Source: a virus. From it: a stretch of 47,324 nt of DNA. A program made the translations under genes and the position numbers. Positions 1 through 9,078 of the stretch are shown here, one piece after another (positions within the stretch are counted from its first letter, which is position 1; the number at the start of each line of letters is the position of its first letter). The notes beneath the pieces were generated by a model. It saw only the letters and a list, made by a program, of their open reading frames with translations, had not been told where the DNA came from and did not search any database. The stretch covers positions 1 through 47,324 of IMG/VR virus record IMGVR_UViG_3300025853_000157. One strand, 5' to 3'.

Positions 1-1259
1 GCATCATAATTAGCTGTTGATAAACCAGTAGATGAACCCATAAAGTTGACAAATGAAGTCACTTGGTTAATATCCCAACTAGATATATCTTGGTCGTAAA
101 TCGTGGTATTGAAATATCCAGCGAACAAACTAGCCATATTAGTTATCGTTGAAGTGTCCCAAGCGTTAAGAGGCTGATTAAATGAATCTGCACCTTGGAA
201 CATACCATTGGCGAGTGTAACACCATTCATATCCCAACCATTAAGAGATTGATTAAATGCTCGTGCTTGAAAGAATGTGCTTTGTGTCAAAGTCAATGAC
301 GTTGTTGTCCAACTACCAATTGGTTGATTAAATGCTAAGGCACCTCGGAACATATTACTCATAGTAGTAACACTACTTACATCCCAAGTTGTAATATCAC
401 CGTTAAAAGCCACGGCACCATTAAACATATTCGACATATTGGTAGCCGATGATGTATTCCACCCACTCAAATCTTGATTGAATGCTATGTTTGTTGTGAA
501 CATACCACCAAATAACTGTACATTACTGACATCCCAACCACCAATTGGCTGATTAAATGAAGTGCTACCAAAGTATCCAGAGAACATAGACGACATATTA
601 GTTGCTGATGATGGAACCCAACTAGTTATATCAGCATTGAACAATTCACACCCTTGAAACATACCTTGAAAACTAAGGATATTAGAAACATCCCAAGAGT
701 TCATAGATGGTGTTGTTAGTGATGAACAGTTGTAGAAAGCGTTTTGTGCAGTAGTTTGAGTACTAACGTCCCAGTTACTAAAATCGGGTGCAACTATTGA
801 GCCACAATCTCTAAATATATTTTGTAGGCAATTAGTAGTAGATAAGGTTGGCGCATCGGTGGCAGTGATGGTCATATTATTACAGCCATAAAACCCATTT
901 ACACTATTTAATGTAAGAGTTCCCCAATTTGAAACATTAGTAATCTTTAATTTATCACCACCGTTATTAAATCTCCATCCTTCAATTTGACCTGATATAG
1001 TAATAGTATATGTTCCTCCTGCTGCGTATGTGTGACTTCGGTTTGCATAAGATAACGATGAGGTAGACGTGTCTCCCCAATCGATTGAACCTAAGTATGT
1101 ACCTCCTGACAGTAATGGTAGTATAATAGTATCTGACGCTGATCCTGCCTGAGTAGTATCTACTTCAATAACAAAGTCGTTGTTGACAGAAGGTGCTCCT
1201 CCACCAGGAAGCTGGTTAGCATTTGAATTTAAAATATTTAAGCCTAATCCACTAAACAT
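1..1259 (-). CDS. BspA-like DUF285 leucine-rich repeat adhesin, 3'-truncated by window
   Basis: The reading frame starts at ATG 1257-1259, overlaps the end of the upstream gene by 8 bases and stays open to the window edge, so the C terminus is missing. About residues 25-90 look like a PKD-type beta-sandwich (GDTSTSS, then SHTYAAGGTYTITISG). The rest is a run of about a dozen repeats of roughly 25-35 residues with the pattern F-N-Q-P-[IL]-x-x-W-[DT]-[VT]-S-x-[VA]-T-x-M-x-x-M-F, the signature of DUF285/BspA-like leucine-rich surface proteins. In bacteria such repeats bind host or surface ligands. At the end of a phage tail module the likely role is receptor binding (inference). No signal peptide is seen. 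Confidence in the family is high, in the role moderate. Confidence 0.85.
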   Translation of the reverse strand, partial: MFSGLGLNILNSNANQLPGGGAPSVNNDFVIEVDTTQAGSASDTIILPLLSGGTYLGSIDWGDTSTSSLSYANRSHTYAAGGTYTITISGQIEGWRFNNGGDKLKITNVSNWGTLTLNSVNGFYGCNNMTITATDAPTLSTTNCLQNIFRDCGSIVAPDFSNWDVSTQTTAQNAFYNCSSLTTPSMNSWDVSNILSFQGMFQGCELFNADITSWVPSSATNMSSMFSGYFGSTSFNQPIGGWDVSNVQLFGGMFTTNIAFNQDLSGWNTSSATNMSNMFNGAVAFNGDITTWDVSSVTTMSNMFRGALAFNQPIGSWTTTSLTLTQSTFFQARAFNQSLNGWDMNGVTLANGMFQGADSFNQPLNAWDTSTITNMASLFAGYFNTTIYDQDISSWDINQVTSFVNFMGSSTGLSTANYD

Positions 1260-1794
1260 TTTGACAAATTTCCCAGCCACTAGTGACTTGATTATTAGAT
1301 GGTGATTGCGTATTATTAGGAATAGTATTTCTCCAATATTGATTAGCAAAGAATACAATATCTGTTACTTGATATCCAAGTCCATTGTTATAATTCGCCT
1401 CCCACTCTCCTTTACTACCTCTTTCACAATAACCTATTTTAACTCCTTCTGATAAAGTACAACAAGAACCTAAAAGGTCTTCTAGTTTTTTTATCATATC
1501 GCATACTACATCTGTGCATACAGCAGAAGGAAAAGTATCCATAAGTGTAGAAGCTTTACAACCTGTGCCAGCATATTCATTTAATGGAAAAGTAGGCCCA
1601 TTATTGGTTTGAAATAACCAAAACATTGCATTGTGTAAAAACAATTTTTCAGTAGTTTCTGCTAAACATCTGTCTCCATAGTAAGATTGGTTAAGAAAAG
1701 TCTTAACTAAATTTATATACTTACAGTTCCACATATCTGTAAGAACTAACTGATCGTCAGTACAAGAACAACATTTTTGGCAATCAGTGCTCAT
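1252..1794 (-). CDS. Cys-rich tail-module protein, unknown
   Basis: A 180-residue protein starting at ATG, with MSTDCQKCC at the N terminus and about eleven cysteines in total, several in pairs (CC at 8-9, CC near residue 110). It lies between the Cys-rich repeat protein and the DUF285 adhesin; only one base separates it from the upstream stop and it overlaps the adhesin start by 8 bases, so the three are surely co-translated. The N-terminal stretch CSCTDDQLVLTDMWNCKYIN followed by a helical segment with LVKTFLN recalls the Cys-rich helical C-terminal domains of the two upstream tail proteins. It could be an assembly partner or chaperone of the tail fibre, but no function is recognised. Confidence 0.75.
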   Translation of the reverse strand: MSTDCQKCCSCTDDQLVLTDMWNCKYINLVKTFLNQSYYGDRCLAETTEKLFLHNAMFWLFQTNNGPTFPLNEYAGTGCKASTLMDTFPSAVCTDVVCDMIKKLEDLLGSCCTLSEGVKIGYCERGSKGEWEANYNNGLGYQVTDIVFFANQYWRNTIPNNTQSPSNNQVTSGWEICQNV

Positions 1795-1795
1795 A

Positions 1796-3397
1796 TCAAC
1801 AGTTTATACAGGTTTTATTATCAAGTATTTTGCAATACTCTTGTAATCTTTTAATTGCTCTTTCTGTATCAGATTTAATAGCACAGTGTTCTGCTATTTT
1901 AACTGCTCTATACAAAGTAAAAGCTTTTATAAAAGTCTCTTTCAGATCAGCACAATCACAGCATTGCGTATCAAGCATGATCCGTTTCATATGTTTTTGT
2001 AAACATTTTTCTATATTACATAAGAAAAGTCCACATTTTTCTACCTCTAGGCTATCTAAAACGACCTCTCCGTTATAAACAGCACTAAGTCTTAATTTTA
2101 CAGAATAAAACCCATCTATAATACTACCACCTGCTTCTGCTAGTCCTATTCCTGTAGAACCATATACTCTACCATCTGGTAATATTTCGTTTTCTACTTT
2201 AAATACGACATCAGCACTATCTAAATATTGAATATCCTGTTCTTGTGTGTAATTAACTCCGTTGTAGGTATAATTTACACCACTGCCTATAACTAATTCT
2301 GCATATTTTCCATCTATAACTTCTTCAACCTTCCATTGTACTCCGTCTGGGAAAATTCCATAAAGCTCTAGTGTAGGAACTGTTGTACTATCACAAGGAC
2401 AGTTTAGTTTTATTGCTGTATTTATACAGCATCCATTACAATCAAATTCAGCAGTTTCATCGTAATTTTCTGCACAAGAATCTTTACAACCAGCGCATTC
2501 TGAGTTCCATGTTGTAGCATTATTAGGATCATTGCAATCTCCGCAGCCATCAATCATATTAGGCCCGTTAATTACTCCATCACAATCTATACAACTAGAG
2601 TTGTAATTATCTGATAAAGGATCATTACAAACACCGCAATCATCTATTACAGAAGTGCCTCCAAACACACCATTACAATCTGCTTCGCACGGAATTTCAT
2701 CTGTCTTTCCTCCTACACAATTACCGCAATTATCTAAGTAAGCTTCTCCGTTACAATCTCCATTACAGTCATTGTATAGACAACTACCATCATCAACTGT
2801 GGTTTCTGGATTGTAATTACAAGCTTCTGCATCACTACATCCAAATACAGTCTTATCTTCTGCAATTACAACATTCTGTCTACGCACCACGCAATTAGGC
2901 AGTTCTACCGTTTGTCCATTTACTTCATATGTAAAAGACAGCTCTACTCCTATAGAATAATACCCAGGAGTGAGATTATTAAATGTAAATACTTCAGGCG
3001 GATTTATGTACTGGGTAGCAATTATATTACCGCTAGAATCGTAAAGATTAATAGGCACATTAGTAATTACAGGAAGTGTTTGGTCGTATACCCAAGATAA
3101 CGAACAGGTAATACTTCCATCATTACCCGCAGGAGATTCGTCAGTCATACTGACGACATTCAAATTCATGAACTCACATGGATTTGGTCTACAATAAGTA
3201 TCACATTCTTGCATTGTAGCATAACCATCTCCTGTAGTTACGTTATCATACCAAAAATCATTTACTTCAGACCATGTTCCTTCAAAACTTATCCCACTAC
3301 ATGATCCGTTATTACAGAAATAAACTGTAGTAACATAGAGATCATCTGGTTGAATATCTCTAGGACTTTCTCCTGGTATGTAGTTTATAAGTGCCAT
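1796..3397 (-). CDS. Tail protein with Cys-rich TSP3-like repeats
   Basis: The ATG at 3395-3397 shares one base with the upstream stop (TAATG), a translational coupling arrangement, and is preferred to an in-frame TTG six bases earlier. It gives about 533 residues. Residues ~185-325 carry the repeat GCSDAEACNYNPE...DDGSC followed by several D-CG-C units (LDNCGNC, IDDCGVC, IDGCGDC), which resemble calcium-binding thrombospondin type 3 repeats of flavobacterial secreted proteins. The N terminus lacks a signal peptide. The C terminus (about the last 80 residues) is a Cys-rich helical domain with KCLQKHMKRIMLD and TQCCDC, similar to the C terminus of the upstream gene product. Probably a tail fibre or tail-tip protein; the exact role is inference. 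Confidence 0.8.
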   Translation of the reverse strand: MALINYIPGESPRDIQPDDLYVTTVYFCNNGSCSGISFEGTWSEVNDFWYDNVTTGDGYATMQECDTYCRPNPCEFMNLNVVSMTDESPAGNDGSITCSLSWVYDQTLPVITNVPINLYDSSGNIIATQYINPPEVFTFNNLTPGYYSIGVELSFTYEVNGQTVELPNCVVRRQNVVIAEDKTVFGCSDAEACNYNPETTVDDGSCLYNDCNGDCNGEAYLDNCGNCVGGKTDEIPCEADCNGVFGGTSVIDDCGVCNDPLSDNYNSSCIDCDGVINGPNMIDGCGDCNDPNNATTWNSECAGCKDSCAENYDETAEFDCNGCCINTAIKLNCPCDSTTVPTLELYGIFPDGVQWKVEEVIDGKYAELVIGSGVNYTYNGVNYTQEQDIQYLDSADVVFKVENEILPDGRVYGSTGIGLAEAGGSIIDGFYSVKLRLSAVYNGEVVLDSLEVEKCGLFLCNIEKCLQKHMKRIMLDTQCCDCADLKETFIKAFTLYRAVKIAEHCAIKSDTERAIKRLQEYCKILDNKTCINC

Positions 3398-6021
3398 TAA
3401 CAATCTTTACATGTTCCACATTCCCATTCATCTTTTAGAATAGGTAATGCTTCTAACGCTTCTTGAATAATACTTATCGCACTAGAGTCACAAATCCCTC
3501 TATTATATGCTTTAAGTTGTGTAAGTAAACTTTCGAGTGTTCTAAAGTTTTCATAAAGATATGGATCGTGCTCTTCACAATCTGAGCCATAGCAGTCTAG
3601 AGAACAATCTTTTAAAATTCTCTTAGCCATTTCTTTTAAAATACACTCGTAATAAGGTATTGTACATTGACAGGTACCATCATCTACTGTAGCATTTGGA
3701 TTATAATTACTTGCCGTAGGATCTGTACATCCTGAACAGCTAGTACCGTCCCCAAAACATTCTCCGCAGATGTCTTTATTTATATTATTACCTCCGCATA
3801 TACCGCAATCATCTAATAAAGTCCCAGGCTCAATTCCTGTATTTCCTCCAGTACACTCTCCACATTCGTCTATGGTAGCAGTTCCTCCACAGTCTCCGTT
3901 GCAGTCTAAATAGATACAAGACCCATCATCAACTCCTGCAGTCTCATCGTAGTTACAAGCTTCTGAGTCTGTACACCCTAGTCTACAAGCTGTGCCTACT
4001 GTATGTGTCTGAGAGTTTATTCTAATCTGCATACTGTACTGAGAACAGTTTCCTTCTCCTTGAAAAAGATAACACCCTAATATATTGTAAGCTTGGTCTG
4101 ATAATCCTGTTACATATAACTGACCTGTTGAATCTGTTACAAAAGGAGTTGAGTTAGCGTACTCAGGAATATCCACTTGAAAGTTAGGTACAGGCAGGCC
4201 TGTAGACTCATCAATTACAAGTATGCGTAAACAATCCGTCCCATCACAGGTAATACCCGCACCTATTAAACTGGTAAGATCATCTGAAAACTTATTTCTC
4301 CAAAGCGTTGGTTCTAAAGCTGTGACATTCTGGTCAATATTATATGCCCATTGCTTAGCAGAAAGTCTACCTAATCCAGTATCGAAATATGGATTTTGAC
4401 CATTTGAGGAGCTTCCAGCACTTACGTAAGATAGTGGAAGTAAAGTATTAATTGCTCCATTACTGAACTCATCCCATAAACCACTATAAGGCAAGTTATC
4501 ATCTTCAATGAGCCCGCCAGTTGTAGTAACAGAGTTTCCTGAGTTATCTGTATAAGTAGCATTATCAGTAATAGCTCCTACTACGTGTAACGGGAAAGCA
4601 ATATGTGTAGGATTAGGATTTGCAGGTCTACCCGCGTACACGAAAAAGTTTACATTAAAACCATCAGCTACGTCTTGTGCATATGTAGAACCTGTTGGAC
4701 TTTGAGAAAATTCATTGTAGATCATAGAAAACCTTCTATAATCACGTTCCCAAGAAGCGGTAGTATTAGATGAGTTATTAAACTGCATCTCGTCTTTCAT
4801 CATGGTTGGTCTTACTGAACCATCATAAGGTTTAATACCATCATAAAAAGCAGCTTGTTTCCACGCTTCAAAATAATTTAACTTAAGTATATAGTTACTA
4901 CTTGTACTATTATATACTGTAGTTCCTTGTTTATACTGTAAAGCAGCATTGGACGCACTTCCAAATACTGTATTTAAATTATTTGTAGACGGATCAAGCT
5001 GTGGGAAAGGCCATCCTTGAGCCTCACCTACGTTTGACCAGTTTGATTTATTTACTACTCCCAGATATGTATTAGTACTATCTGTATTATTACCAGGCCC
5101 CTGGGCGTGATAATCTGCCCATCCTACTTGACTACTGTTTTGTTTATACCTTGCCTGAGCATGTGCTTCATCTGCAATGCATATTACAAGTACGTTTTTA
5201 GTATTTGCTTGATATTGAGGATAGACAGTGCCAGAATTTAAATCTTGCGTAGGCTGCAATCCTTGTAATATTTGGGCTTCTGTCCAATATTTGGCATACT
5301 CATTAGTAGGGTATTGAGCAGCACTTCCTGCTAAATCGAATATAAAAGGACTATTTATAGTACCATTACCACTGAAACTAACAGGATTACCAACATTAAC
5401 GATTTGATTGTTAATAGTAGCAGTTGTCTGAGTTCTATCTCCAAATAGCCCACCAAACATACCCGTCTTTGGAAACTCTGCCCATTGAATCCAACGTTCT
5501 CCCCATATTTGAATATGATGAACTTCTCCTGAGTGGTTAGGTAAAAACTCTGCCCAACTTACTGCAGATTGAGCAGCAGTCAATGCTTCTGCTTCTCCAA
5601 AAGATGTTAGATCATAAAATATATAAATAGCAGTATCAGATGGTATTGCATCGTCCCCGCACGTAGGAAGTTCCCATGCTTGAGTTCCGTCTCCTGCAGT
5701 CGTTACAGGTTGTTTACATATAGTAGATACTGTAACCTCATCTCCAGGGTTAAGATCATCAATTCCAATTGCTCCAGAAGGCCCACATTGACTCCAAGAA
5801 TCTGTCCCATATGGAGAAGTAGTTGTAACAAAGTTATGATCATCACCAATGTCCATTATTAAGGACACTTGATTGTCTTCCATACACTCTTCAGAAAATT
5901 GTATTTCAGAACATACTTCTAGATTACGTTGTGTTTCAATAGATTTTGAAATTAACGTTCTAGTAGACAGTTTACCACTGAAAGAAGAAGACGATTGATC
6001 TAACGGAGTTTTTGATACCAT
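3397..6021 (-). CDS. Large tail/receptor protein: VWA-like domain plus TSP3-like Cys repeats
   Basis: About 874 residues when started at ATG 6019-6021 (MVSKTPLDQ). An upstream TTG at 6046-6048 is rejected because it sits inside a terminator hairpin. Residues ~130-170 read AIYIFYDLTSFGEAEAL..., and ~100 residues later NVLVICIADEAHA, which has the strand layout of a von Willebrand factor A-like fold with a variant metal site (D-x-T-S). Residues ~690-790 hold GCTDSEACNYDE..DDGSC, several D-CG-C units and a second GCTD..ASNYNP..DDGTC copy, again TSP3-like. A Cys-rich helical C-terminal domain (YECILKEMAKRILKD) matches that of the downstream protein. Likely an exposed tail protein. The VWA assignment is tentative. 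Confidence 0.8.
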   Translation of the reverse strand: MVSKTPLDQSSSSFSGKLSTRTLISKSIETQRNLEVCSEIQFSEECMEDNQVSLIMDIGDDHNFVTTTSPYGTDSWSQCGPSGAIGIDDLNPGDEVTVSTICKQPVTTAGDGTQAWELPTCGDDAIPSDTAIYIFYDLTSFGEAEALTAAQSAVSWAEFLPNHSGEVHHIQIWGERWIQWAEFPKTGMFGGLFGDRTQTTATINNQIVNVGNPVSFSGNGTINSPFIFDLAGSAAQYPTNEYAKYWTEAQILQGLQPTQDLNSGTVYPQYQANTKNVLVICIADEAHAQARYKQNSSQVGWADYHAQGPGNNTDSTNTYLGVVNKSNWSNVGEAQGWPFPQLDPSTNNLNTVFGSASNAALQYKQGTTVYNSTSSNYILKLNYFEAWKQAAFYDGIKPYDGSVRPTMMKDEMQFNNSSNTTASWERDYRRFSMIYNEFSQSPTGSTYAQDVADGFNVNFFVYAGRPANPNPTHIAFPLHVVGAITDNATYTDNSGNSVTTTGGLIEDDNLPYSGLWDEFSNGAINTLLPLSYVSAGSSSNGQNPYFDTGLGRLSAKQWAYNIDQNVTALEPTLWRNKFSDDLTSLIGAGITCDGTDCLRILVIDESTGLPVPNFQVDIPEYANSTPFVTDSTGQLYVTGLSDQAYNILGCYLFQGEGNCSQYSMQIRINSQTHTVGTACRLGCTDSEACNYDETAGVDDGSCIYLDCNGDCGGTATIDECGECTGGNTGIEPGTLLDDCGICGGNNINKDICGECFGDGTSCSGCTDPTASNYNPNATVDDGTCQCTIPYYECILKEMAKRILKDCSLDCYGSDCEEHDPYLYENFRTLESLLTQLKAYNRGICDSSAISIIQEALEALPILKDEWECGTCKDC

Positions 6022-6042
6022 AGCTAAATTGGAACAAATCAG

Positions 6043-6078
6043 ACACAAAAGAAGGAGAGTTGCCTCTCCTCCTTGTGT
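6043..6078 (-). terminator. Strong hairpin terminator closing the capsid operon
   Basis: On either strand the segment folds into a long stem: outer ACACAA (6043-6048) with TTGTGT (6073-6078), inner GAAGGAGAG with CTCTCCTCC (one mismatch), loop TTGC. On the minus strand the 3' arm is T-rich (CTTCTTTTGTGT) but there is no pure T tract. It lies just after the stop of the structural gene at 6088 and just before the ATG at 6021. Confidence 0.65.
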
Positions 6079-6087
6079 CCGTATATA

Positions 6088-7476
6088 TTATAGTACAGGA
6101 ATAACTCCGTCAGAGTTGATAGAGATTCCGTTCCAACCGTTACCAAATACTGCAACTACGTTATCGTAGGTAGTAGAAGCATCATCATTAATTGCAAGTC
6201 TTACAACATATGGAGATCTAACAGCTCCCGCAGTTGCTGCAGAAGTATGTTGATCAGCATAAGAGATTGACAATACTCGATAATCTTCACCTGAAACAGT
6301 AAGTGACTCGTTAGCTCCTAATTGACTCAATGGGAATGGAGTTCTGTAAGGGCTTGGTCTGTTTCCAGCACCAATAGCATTCTTACTGTTCTTCAATTCC
6401 ATTTGAGACACTTGCCAGTCTTGCCCGAAAGGTATTGTAGGAGCAGTTGTAGAAACTGTTCCATTACAATCAAATCCTCCAAGAAGGCCAATGTTAAGAG
6501 AAACAAATTGACTATTTACTACATTAGCAATAGGAGACATAGCACCTACAGCAGGAGTAGCATGTCGACCACCAGCAATAGAAATTGACCAGCTAGAGTC
6601 AGCAAATGCTTCGCCTACGGCTTTAGTAATAACTTCAAAGTCAGTGCTGTTACCTCCAGTTCCAGTACGTCCTGGCATTTCTACTGGACGATCCAATACA
6701 GCAGTATCACCAGAAACTGATTCTACACGATAAATTGGGTCAGCAGTAGTAGGAGCAGTACCATCTTCATCAGAGATACGAACAAAATCACCAGCAACAA
6801 GAGTACCATCATAAGTACCACCAGCACTGTGATCCCATCCACCAGCAGTTGTCATTTCATTGCTTCCTTTAACAATAGTAACGTTATCATCAAAATCGTT
6901 AGTAGCCGTTACAGCAGCGCTGTTAATAGGCAAAGCAAGCCCAATCAAAAACTCATTAGGATTCAAGGTAAACAAAGCATTTTCTTTATCTGCGTTAATG
7001 TTTTCTGCAATACCCATTGCAACATCCCATGCAGCACCTTCAGGGCATCCACATGCACTTCCACAGCATCTAGAAACATAAGAATATGTTTTAACTAAAT
7101 CTTGGTATCCATAAGATTGAAAAATCTTTTCTGATTCAAGACGTACTTTAATAATATACTCAGTTTCACAATCTCCGCTAAATGAGCTAATAGTAGCAGA
7201 GCCAGCAGCACCAGCGTCTGCATCAATAGCCGCAAGGTAAGTAGGAGCAGAGTTAAAAGTCGGAGACTTTCTTAATTCAGTTGCGCTAACTTTCACAGCG
7301 TAGTAGTGACGAGTAGGTAGAGCAGCAGCAGTGCCAACAGCAGTATTTGTATCTGCGTTGAAAATAGCAAGTTCTCCTACAGTACCACTAGCAAGAAAAG
7401 CAGCGAGTGTTGTAGTGTTAGCAGTGATACCACCAGTATCATTTACTACTAATACACTTTCTACAGGTCTTTCCAT
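6088..7476 (-). CDS. Virion structural protein, unknown class
   Basis: A 462-residue protein, rich in Ala, Thr, Gly and short beta-prone segments, with few lysines, typical of a high-copy virion protein. Near residues 135-150 there is an unusual cluster of cysteines (SRCCGSACGCPEG) that could bind metal or form crosslinks. It is the last gene of the capsid operon, preceded by two probable connector genes and followed directly by a strong terminator. Position and composition fit a tail tube, decoration or ring protein, but I do not recognise a family. The start codon ATG lies 27 bases after the preceding stop. Confidence 0.75.
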   Translation of the reverse strand: MERPVESVLVVNDTGGITANTTTLAAFLASGTVGELAIFNADTNTAVGTAAALPTRHYYAVKVSATELRKSPTFNSAPTYLAAIDADAGAAGSATISSFSGDCETEYIIKVRLESEKIFQSYGYQDLVKTYSYVSRCCGSACGCPEGAAWDVAMGIAENINADKENALFTLNPNEFLIGLALPINSAAVTATNDFDDNVTIVKGSNEMTTAGGWDHSAGGTYDGTLVAGDFVRISDEDGTAPTTADPIYRVESVSGDTAVLDRPVEMPGRTGTGGNSTDFEVITKAVGEAFADSSWSISIAGGRHATPAVGAMSPIANVVNSQFVSLNIGLLGGFDCNGTVSTTAPTIPFGQDWQVSQMELKNSKNAIGAGNRPSPYRTPFPLSQLGANESLTVSGEDYRVLSISYADQHTSAATAGAVRSPYVVRLAINDDASTTYDNVVAVFGNGWNGISINSDGVIPVL

Positions 7477-7503
7477 TTTAGTAATTTTTAAGGATTAAAA
7501 TAA

Positions 7504-8247
7504 TTATTCATTCTGTGCAACCTTTGCAGCTTTAAATTGGAAACCTGGAGAGTTAACACTACCCGATGCCATTTGTACTGCAAGATCCACAATTTCTCTG
7601 TGGGTATGATCAGGAAGTTCACATCCTTGATCTTGGTTTACAGTACTACCATCTGGATAATTATATGATTGTCCAGGCAATCCGCTTACAAAAGCTATTC
7701 GCTTCGGCTGTCTAAGATAGTCAAGGATGAACGAATTTATTACAAAACTTCCATCAGTATATCCAAATACCTTATTAGAGTCAGCAACTGTATCGCTTTT
7801 TGTACCATATACAATTGGCACTTCTCCCCATTCAAAACTGGGCTCATAGTAAGGATCTGTCAATACACTACTCAGATCGTCATGCTGCGTAGGCGTACAG
7901 ACGCAAATTCTGCGTCCGCATGGTTCTTTAGAAGTCTCTGCCTGAAGACGTATAGCAAATATGTAATCTCCAGGCAGAGTAGCTTCAAAAGAATTGTCGA
8001 TAGTCAATGCCGTTACTGGCAATGATTGATCTTTGATAACTAGGTTTCTAAGATCGTCTATCCTTTTTTGTGTTGTCTCAAAACCTTCACCTTTTATATT
8101 ATTTATGCCGTACCTCTGCTTCATAAACACTTCCATAGCCTCGTTTAGCCACCAGTCTATTTCAGGCGCTTTAAAATTTGCCTGGTCTTGACTGTCAACT
8201 TTATTGAACTTCAGCTTGAAGTCATAATGCATGTCTTGTACGGTCAT
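7504..8247 (-). CDS. Putative head-tail connector / ring protein
   Basis: 247 residues. The N terminus (MTVQDMHYDFKLKFNKVD..., then IDWWLNEAMEVFMKQRYG) matches in style the head-completion and ring proteins of Bacteroidota phages, which begin with a helix followed by a W-LN-A motif. A central part contains four cysteines (CGRRICVCTP near 135-145). It lies 9 bases downstream of the previous stop, between the 267-residue protein and the structural protein at 6088, in the segment after the capsid gene where connector proteins are usually encoded. The function is inferred from position and N-terminal pattern. Confidence 0.7.
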   Translation of the reverse strand: MTVQDMHYDFKLKFNKVDSQDQANFKAPEIDWWLNEAMEVFMKQRYGINNIKGEGFETTQKRIDDLRNLVIKDQSLPVTALTIDNSFEATLPGDYIFAIRLQAETSKEPCGRRICVCTPTQHDDLSSVLTDPYYEPSFEWGEVPIVYGTKSDTVADSNKVFGYTDGSFVINSFILDYLRQPKRIAFVSGLPGQSYNYPDGSTVNQDQGCELPDHTHREIVDLAVQMASGSVNSPGFQFKAAKVAQNE

Positions 8248-8256
8248 ACCTAATTA

Positions 8257-9060
8257 TTAGGATCTAGCTTCTAGATCAGTTTTTAGTTTAACAAGCATTT
8301 CTTGAGATTTTGGATTCAGTAGGTTTAGTACTGTATCCTCAAAGTCAAACCCTACTTGCTGATCATTGTAAAGATATGCGGTACCTTTTCTTCTAAAGAT
8401 TCCTTTTCTCTCTAGGTCGAAAATCAACGCCTTTACTTTAATCTCTTCTGGTTTAGCAGAAGCAACTTTGATAAATTTTGATGGATTATCTCTAACAATT
8501 TCATACAGTTTAGTATATGAGAATTCCTCTGATGTATTGTCCGCAGACTTACCAAAGACTTTGAGAAGATCACATCGTTTATTATGAGTAAGCTTTGTAA
8601 AGATTCCCATAGCTTTAGCCTCAACTTCGATTTCTCTAGCTTGAGTTTCTACTTCATCTTGCTCGTCATAAATAACATACTTTGCACCAGGCCACTTGCC
8701 TTCTGCATATTCTTTTTGAGAATTTGCAACCATATTACTAGCCCGCATTAGACGTACTTGAAGCTCATCGTTAGGTTTATTAGTGTCAAAGATTGTAGTC
8801 TTATCTTCTAACTTAACTTTAAAATTACCCCAGTACTCATTTGCTGATGATGAAGTTAGGTCTACTCCAAGAGCAGTTCCTAGCCTTGTTTCATCTTCTG
8901 GCTCTAATCCAGTTGCAAGTTTCCCGACTCTGGAATCATACAATGCCATAATGGTGTCATACGTTCCTTGAAATTTGGCACGGCCTAGTTTATCTAGACC
9001 ATGCCATTTTTCCTTGATGATTGGTTTTACGTAGACTAAATGTGTTTCTTTAGCTTTCAT
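8257..9060 (-). CDS. Structural or head-completion protein, unknown
   Basis: 267 residues, charged, mixed alpha/beta, starting MKAKETHLVYVKPI. The second half (about 160-235) resembles a winged-helix arrangement: KRCDLLKVFGKSADN, SYTKLYEIVRDNPSKF, then KALIFDLERKGIFRRKGTAYLYN. It sits 18 bases after the major capsid candidate and 9 bases before the connector candidate, so it is co-transcribed with the capsid genes. No enzymatic motif is visible. It could be a capsid-associated or head-tail joining protein; homologues in this position are known in Bacteroidota phages but without assigned role as far as I can tell. Confidence 0.65.
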   Translation of the reverse strand: MKAKETHLVYVKPIIKEKWHGLDKLGRAKFQGTYDTIMALYDSRVGKLATGLEPEDETRLGTALGVDLTSSSANEYWGNFKVKLEDKTTIFDTNKPNDELQVRLMRASNMVANSQKEYAEGKWPGAKYVIYDEQDEVETQAREIEVEAKAMGIFTKLTHNKRCDLLKVFGKSADNTSEEFSYTKLYEIVRDNPSKFIKVASAKPEEIKVKALIFDLERKGIFRRKGTAYLYNDQQVGFDFEDTVLNLLNPKSQEMLVKLKTDLEARS

Positions 9061-9078
9061 ATTACGTAAAATTGGTTA

